Source of the DNA: Bacteroidales bacterium
Lineage (GTDB): Bacteria; Bacteroidota; Bacteroidia; Bacteroidales; UBA932
Direction: 5' to 3'
Length of the DNA: 16,983 nt
Assembly: GCA_017472115.1 (NCBI GenBank)
Contig: JAFUQW010000046.1
Span: 1 to 16,983 of the forward strand
Part shown: piece after piece, positions 14,666-16,983 of the stretch
Layout of the letters: each line of letters starts with the position of its first letter
Numbering within the stretch: the stretch's first letter is position 1
Made by a program: the position numbers and the translations under genes
Notes under the pieces: model-generated
What the model was told of the DNA's origin: nothing
Seen by the model: the letters and a program-made list of their open reading frames with translations, nothing else
Databases searched by the model: none

Positions 14666-15580
14666 TTATTCCTCCTCTGTTACAAGTTTGATGAAAATAT
14701 CATTCATTCGTGGAACAAGTTCCTTGAATGAATTCACGGCAACGCCCTGCTCAAGTACTGCTGCAAGAACCTCATTCACCTGCACCTCAGGCTCGAGCGA
14801 AAGCACCGCTGTGTGACGTCCGGACTCGTCCTCATCCGAGAGAATCCTGAATACTCCGGCCTCAGCCTTGAGGGCTGTGGAACTTGTATATATGAGTTCC
14901 ACGTTGTTGTTGCCATATTTGTGACGGATCTCATCGACTCCTCCGGTGATCACTACATGAGAATTGTTGATCAGTGCGATATTGTCGCAAAGTTCCTCCA
15001 CTGACTCCATATTGTGGGTTGAAAGGATGATTGTCGCTCCTTCGTCACGCAGACGCAGGATCTCCTCACGGATGATCTGGGCGTTTACAGGATCGAAACC
15101 GGAGAACGGCTCGTCAAGAATCAGCAGAGAAGGCTTGTGAACCACAGTCGTGATGAACTGTACCTTCTGAGCCATACCCTTTGAAAGTTCCTCCACCTTC
15201 TTGTTCCACCAGCTCTCGATACCGAAGCGTACGAACCACTTCTTGAGTTCTGAAGCAGCTTCGCGCGAGCTCATCCCCTTGAGCTGAGCGAAATACATCG
15301 CCTGCTCACCTACCTTCATCTTGCGGTAGAGTCCTCTTTCCTCAGGAAGATAGCCGATCTTCTCTACATCATCCTGAGTGATAGGACGGCCGTCGAAAAG
15401 CACCTCACCGCCGTTAGGAATAGTGATACGGTTGATAATTCGGATAAGAGTGGTCTTGCCGGCACCGTTAGGACCGAGAAGACCGAAGATCTTGCCCTTG
15501 GGGATATCAACCGACACATGGTCAAGAGCTACCTTTTCTCCGAAGCTCTTGCATACATTGTTGCATTGTATAAGTCCCAT
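14666..15580 (-). CDS. ABC transporter ATP-binding protein (NatA-like)
   Basis: A 304-residue ATPase that powers the adjacent permease. Motifs in order: Walker A GPNGAGKTT (36-44), Q-loop region GYLPEERGLY (76-85, where the usual Gln is replaced by the Pro-Glu-Glu seen in this subfamily), signature LSKGMAQKVQ (132-141), Walker B LLILDEP (152-158) with catalytic Glu157, D-loop GFDP, and switch His189 in STHNMES. The roughly 80-residue C-terminal extension after 225 is usual for NatA-type proteins. It begins 5 bp after the holA stop and ends 3 bp before the permease ATG, so transport and replication genes share an operon by position only. Confidence 0.93.
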   Translation of the reverse strand: MGLIQCNNVCKSFGEKVALDHVSVDIPKGKIFGLLGPNGAGKTTLIRIINRITIPNGGEVLFDGRPITQDDVEKIGYLPEERGLYRKMKVGEQAMYFAQLKGMSSREAASELKKWFVRFGIESWWNKKVEELSKGMAQKVQFITTVVHKPSLLILDEPFSGFDPVNAQIIREEILRLRDEGATIILSTHNMESVEELCDNIALINNSHVVITGGVDEIRHKYGNNNVELIYTSSTALKAEAGVFRILSDEDESGRHTAVLSLEPEVQVNEVLAAVLEQGVAVNSFKELVPRMNDIFIKLVTEEE

Positions 15581-15585
15581 ATATA

Positions 15586-16626
15586 TCAGATATTTAAGAT
15601 TTTTGCTGTCAATTCCACCATAAGCTCCGCAGGAGTAGCCTCACCGACATCGCCACCCTTGCCCTTGTAGTCATACTCCTTCAGAAGCGCTATCACCGCC
15701 ATGCATTTCTTCAAAGGATAATTACGGACTGCCGTGTCATATTCCGAAAAGAAATAAGGATTCACGCTCAGTATCTTTGCCTTCTGGTCATTAGCAGGAC
15801 GCGGATTCTTCATCAGAAGAGCGCCGTATTTAAGGATCCTGTAGAAATGTGTATAGAGGGCACTTACAGCCATAGGCATGGCAAACTTTGCTGAAGAACC
15901 TATATAAGAGGCTATACGCAAAGCCTTTGCCGCATTCTTCATGGAAAGCTCCTTAGTCAGTTCGAAAATACTGAACTGACGGCTGATCCCGACATTCTTC
16001 TCGATGTCCGACGCAGAGACTTCCACTGCACCTTCAGGAAGATTCTTGAGCATCTTCTCCGTCTCTATGGCTATCTTGTTGAGATCGGTTCCGGCATGTT
16101 CCGCAAGAAGAGCTGCTGCATCTGGAGCAATCTTCAGACCTTTTGTCTGATAAAACATAGATATCCATTTCGGCATCTCATAATCTCTCAATGCTGCGGA
16201 ATCCACAACGACACCCATCTTCGAGACAGTCTTGTAGAGCGATTTGCGTTTGTCAGCAGAAGCTCCGTGCATCGCTATCACAAGCACAGTTGACTCCAAA
16301 GGCTTCTGGCAATATACGGCAAGTTCCTCCAGGGTTTTCATCATCTGCGCCTCCTTCACCACCACCAGCTGCCTCTCTGCAAACATAGGATAGCGCCTCG
16401 CAGCAGTTGTCACGGCATCAGCATCCACATCAGCTCCATAACATACGGTCTGATTGAAATCACGCTCGCTTTCGTCAAGACAATGTTCCATGATTGCATC
16501 GCAAACCATATCGACATAATACGGTTCATCTCCCATAAGAAGATAAACCGGCTTGAACACTCCGTTGCGAGCGTCTGATACGATTTCCCTGCACAGGGAA
16601 TCTATTTCTGCAAATCCTTTAGCCAT
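15586..16626 (-). CDS. holA: DNA polymerase III subunit delta
   Basis: A 346-residue clamp-loader subunit, which opens the beta sliding clamp during replication. I take the ATG at 16626 (MAKGFAEIDSL): the 21 residues of the frame before it are a promoter-region artefact. The N-terminal domain shows the usual FKPVYLLMGDEPYYVDMVCD (the Y-L-x-G-[DE]-E block at about residues 23-42). The middle has MFAERQLVVVKEAQM, and the C-terminal collar domain includes AISR-like NVGISRQFSIFELTKELS and the helix-rich YTHFYRILKYGALL. Delta subunits are poorly conserved, so the call rests on these blocks, length and layout. It is the first gene of a probable six-gene run down to mntP. Confidence 0.88.
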   Translation of the reverse strand: MAKGFAEIDSLCREIVSDARNGVFKPVYLLMGDEPYYVDMVCDAIMEHCLDESERDFNQTVCYGADVDADAVTTAARRYPMFAERQLVVVKEAQMMKTLEELAVYCQKPLESTVLVIAMHGASADKRKSLYKTVSKMGVVVDSAALRDYEMPKWISMFYQTKGLKIAPDAAALLAEHAGTDLNKIAIETEKMLKNLPEGAVEVSASDIEKNVGISRQFSIFELTKELSMKNAAKALRIASYIGSSAKFAMPMAVSALYTHFYRILKYGALLMKNPRPANDQKAKILSVNPYFFSEYDTAVRNYPLKKCMAVIALLKEYDYKGKGGDVGEATPAELMVELTAKILNI

Positions 16627-16633
16627 AATCTTA

Positions 16634-16641
16634 CAAAGGTA
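16634..16641 (-). promoter_or_regulatory. Candidate -7 box (TACCTTTG) for holA
   Basis: On the - strand TACCTTTG (16641-16634) fits TAnnTTTG. The nearest TTTG upstream is at 16668-16665, 23 nt away, slightly long for a -33 box. Only 7 nt separate the box from the holA ATG, so the message would be leaderless or nearly so. Confidence 0.45.
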
Positions 16642-16676
16642 ATATTTTAGACGCAAAATATGACCAAATACTACAT

Positions 16677-16701
16677 AAAAAAACAGCACCCTGAGGTGCT
16701 G
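16677..16701 (-). terminator. Intrinsic terminator of the hibernation-factor gene
   Basis: CAGCACC (16684-16690) and GGTGCTG (16695-16701) form a 7-bp GC-rich stem with a CTGA loop. Seven T residues follow on the - strand (16683-16677). It ends the HPF-like transcript 18 bp after its stop and just upstream of the holA promoter region. Confidence 0.85.
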
Positions 16702-16719
16702 CCTTTAATTCCGAATAGT

Positions 16720-16983
16720 TTATTCTGCTCTTCTTTCCTTTACTTTCACAAGTTTTTCCTTAAGAATGTCTGCGCAGTCAACCACTGCGTCTTCGAAGGT
16801 CTTTGCATTCTTCTCGACCACGATAGTGTTGCCAGGGATGTTCACCTGAACCTTCACATTCTTGTTTTCATGGTCTGGAAGCAATGAAAGCGCTACATCC
16901 ACTCCTGTAATCGCATCGTAGAACTTCTCGATCCTTGAGAACTTCTTCTCTACAAAGTCCAACAGTTTCTGATCTGCATTGAA
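16720..16983 (-). CDS. Ribosome hibernation promoting factor (HPF/RaiA family), 5'-truncated
   Basis: The 3' portion of a short-type hibernation factor, which binds the 30S decoding centre in slow growth and inactivates ribosomes. The frame is open to the window edge (reading FNADQKLLDFVEKKF at the start), so the gene begins outside; a TTG at 16962 is internal. The pattern LLDFVEKKFSRIEKFYD, then alternating strands VDVALSLLPDHENKNVKVQVNI, then KNAKTFEDAVVDCADILKEKL matches the beta-alpha-beta-beta-beta-alpha fold of the family. About 88 residues are visible of an expected 95-105. It ends in VKERRAE with no long C-terminal domain, so it is the short form that usually acts with a partner in 100S ribosome formation or alone as YfiA-like. 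Confidence 0.87.
   Translation of the reverse strand, partial: FNADQKLLDFVEKKFSRIEKFYDAITGVDVALSLLPDHENKNVKVQVNIPGNTIVVEKNAKTFEDAVVDCADILKEKLVKVKERRAE

Noticed and set aside
16627..16689. A longer N-terminus for holA (start at 16689)
   Set aside because: The extra 21 residues are encoded by the promoter region and terminator stem, and the family N-terminus begins at the ATG at 16626.

Overview
The window reads as a chromosomal segment of a Bacteroidota (Bacteroidales-like) bacterium; the genus cannot be resolved. Evidence: several start sites are preceded by the TAnnTTTG promoter element of this phylum rather than a sigma70 -10 box, ribosome-binding regions are A-rich without strong Shine-Dalgarno motifs, and the gene families fit (PG_1098-type methyltransferase, 5'-nucleotidase split into two proteins, hexameric NADP-type glutamate dehydrogenase, membrane-fused LytTR regulators). 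No mobile element, tRNA, rRNA or CRISPR array was seen.

Layout. (1) 1-3543, + strand: a tightly packed run of a bile acid:sodium symporter-family transporter (5' end cut by the window), a membrane acyltransferase and a POTRA-less Omp85-type outer-membrane barrel, closed by a hairpin terminator. (2) 3642-5624, + strand: gdhA and a deoxynucleoside kinase 15 bp apart. (3) 5661-6461, - strand: a membrane-anchored LytTR transcription factor. (4) 6462-6748: a 287-bp AT-rich region without a protein gene, the most interesting part of the window. It holds four direct AGTCAC repeats plus one inverted copy, a canonical promoter for the LytTR gene, a divergent promoter, and a strong terminator that would close a transcript of about 120 nt. 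(5) 6749-8263 and 8422-9504, - strand: a YfcC-type carrier and a secreted Ntn-hydrolase of the choloylglycine hydrolase/penicillin V acylase family, separated by a terminator. (6) 9634-10923, + strand: a THUMP-like methyltransferase, convergent with what follows. (7) 11010-16626, - strand, in transcription order: holA, NatA-like ATPase, NatB-like permease, 5'-nucleotidase C-terminal-domain protein, 5'-nucleotidase catalytic protein and mntP, with gaps of 39 bp or less throughout. (8) 16720-16983, - strand: 3' part of a ribosome hibernation factor (HPF/RaiA family), with its own terminator just upstream of holA.

How the parts may work together. The LytTR gene, the phased repeats on both sides of its promoter, and the divergent promoter-terminator unit look like a small self-contained regulatory module: a one-component membrane sensor that controls itself and perhaps a small RNA. 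The two 5'-nucleotidase halves overlap by 4 bp and are very probably made together to form one periplasmic enzyme. The other genes are mostly housekeeping (replication clamp loading, nitrogen assimilation, nucleoside salvage, metal efflux, lipid acylation). All functions are read from sequence motifs by eye; no database search was run.
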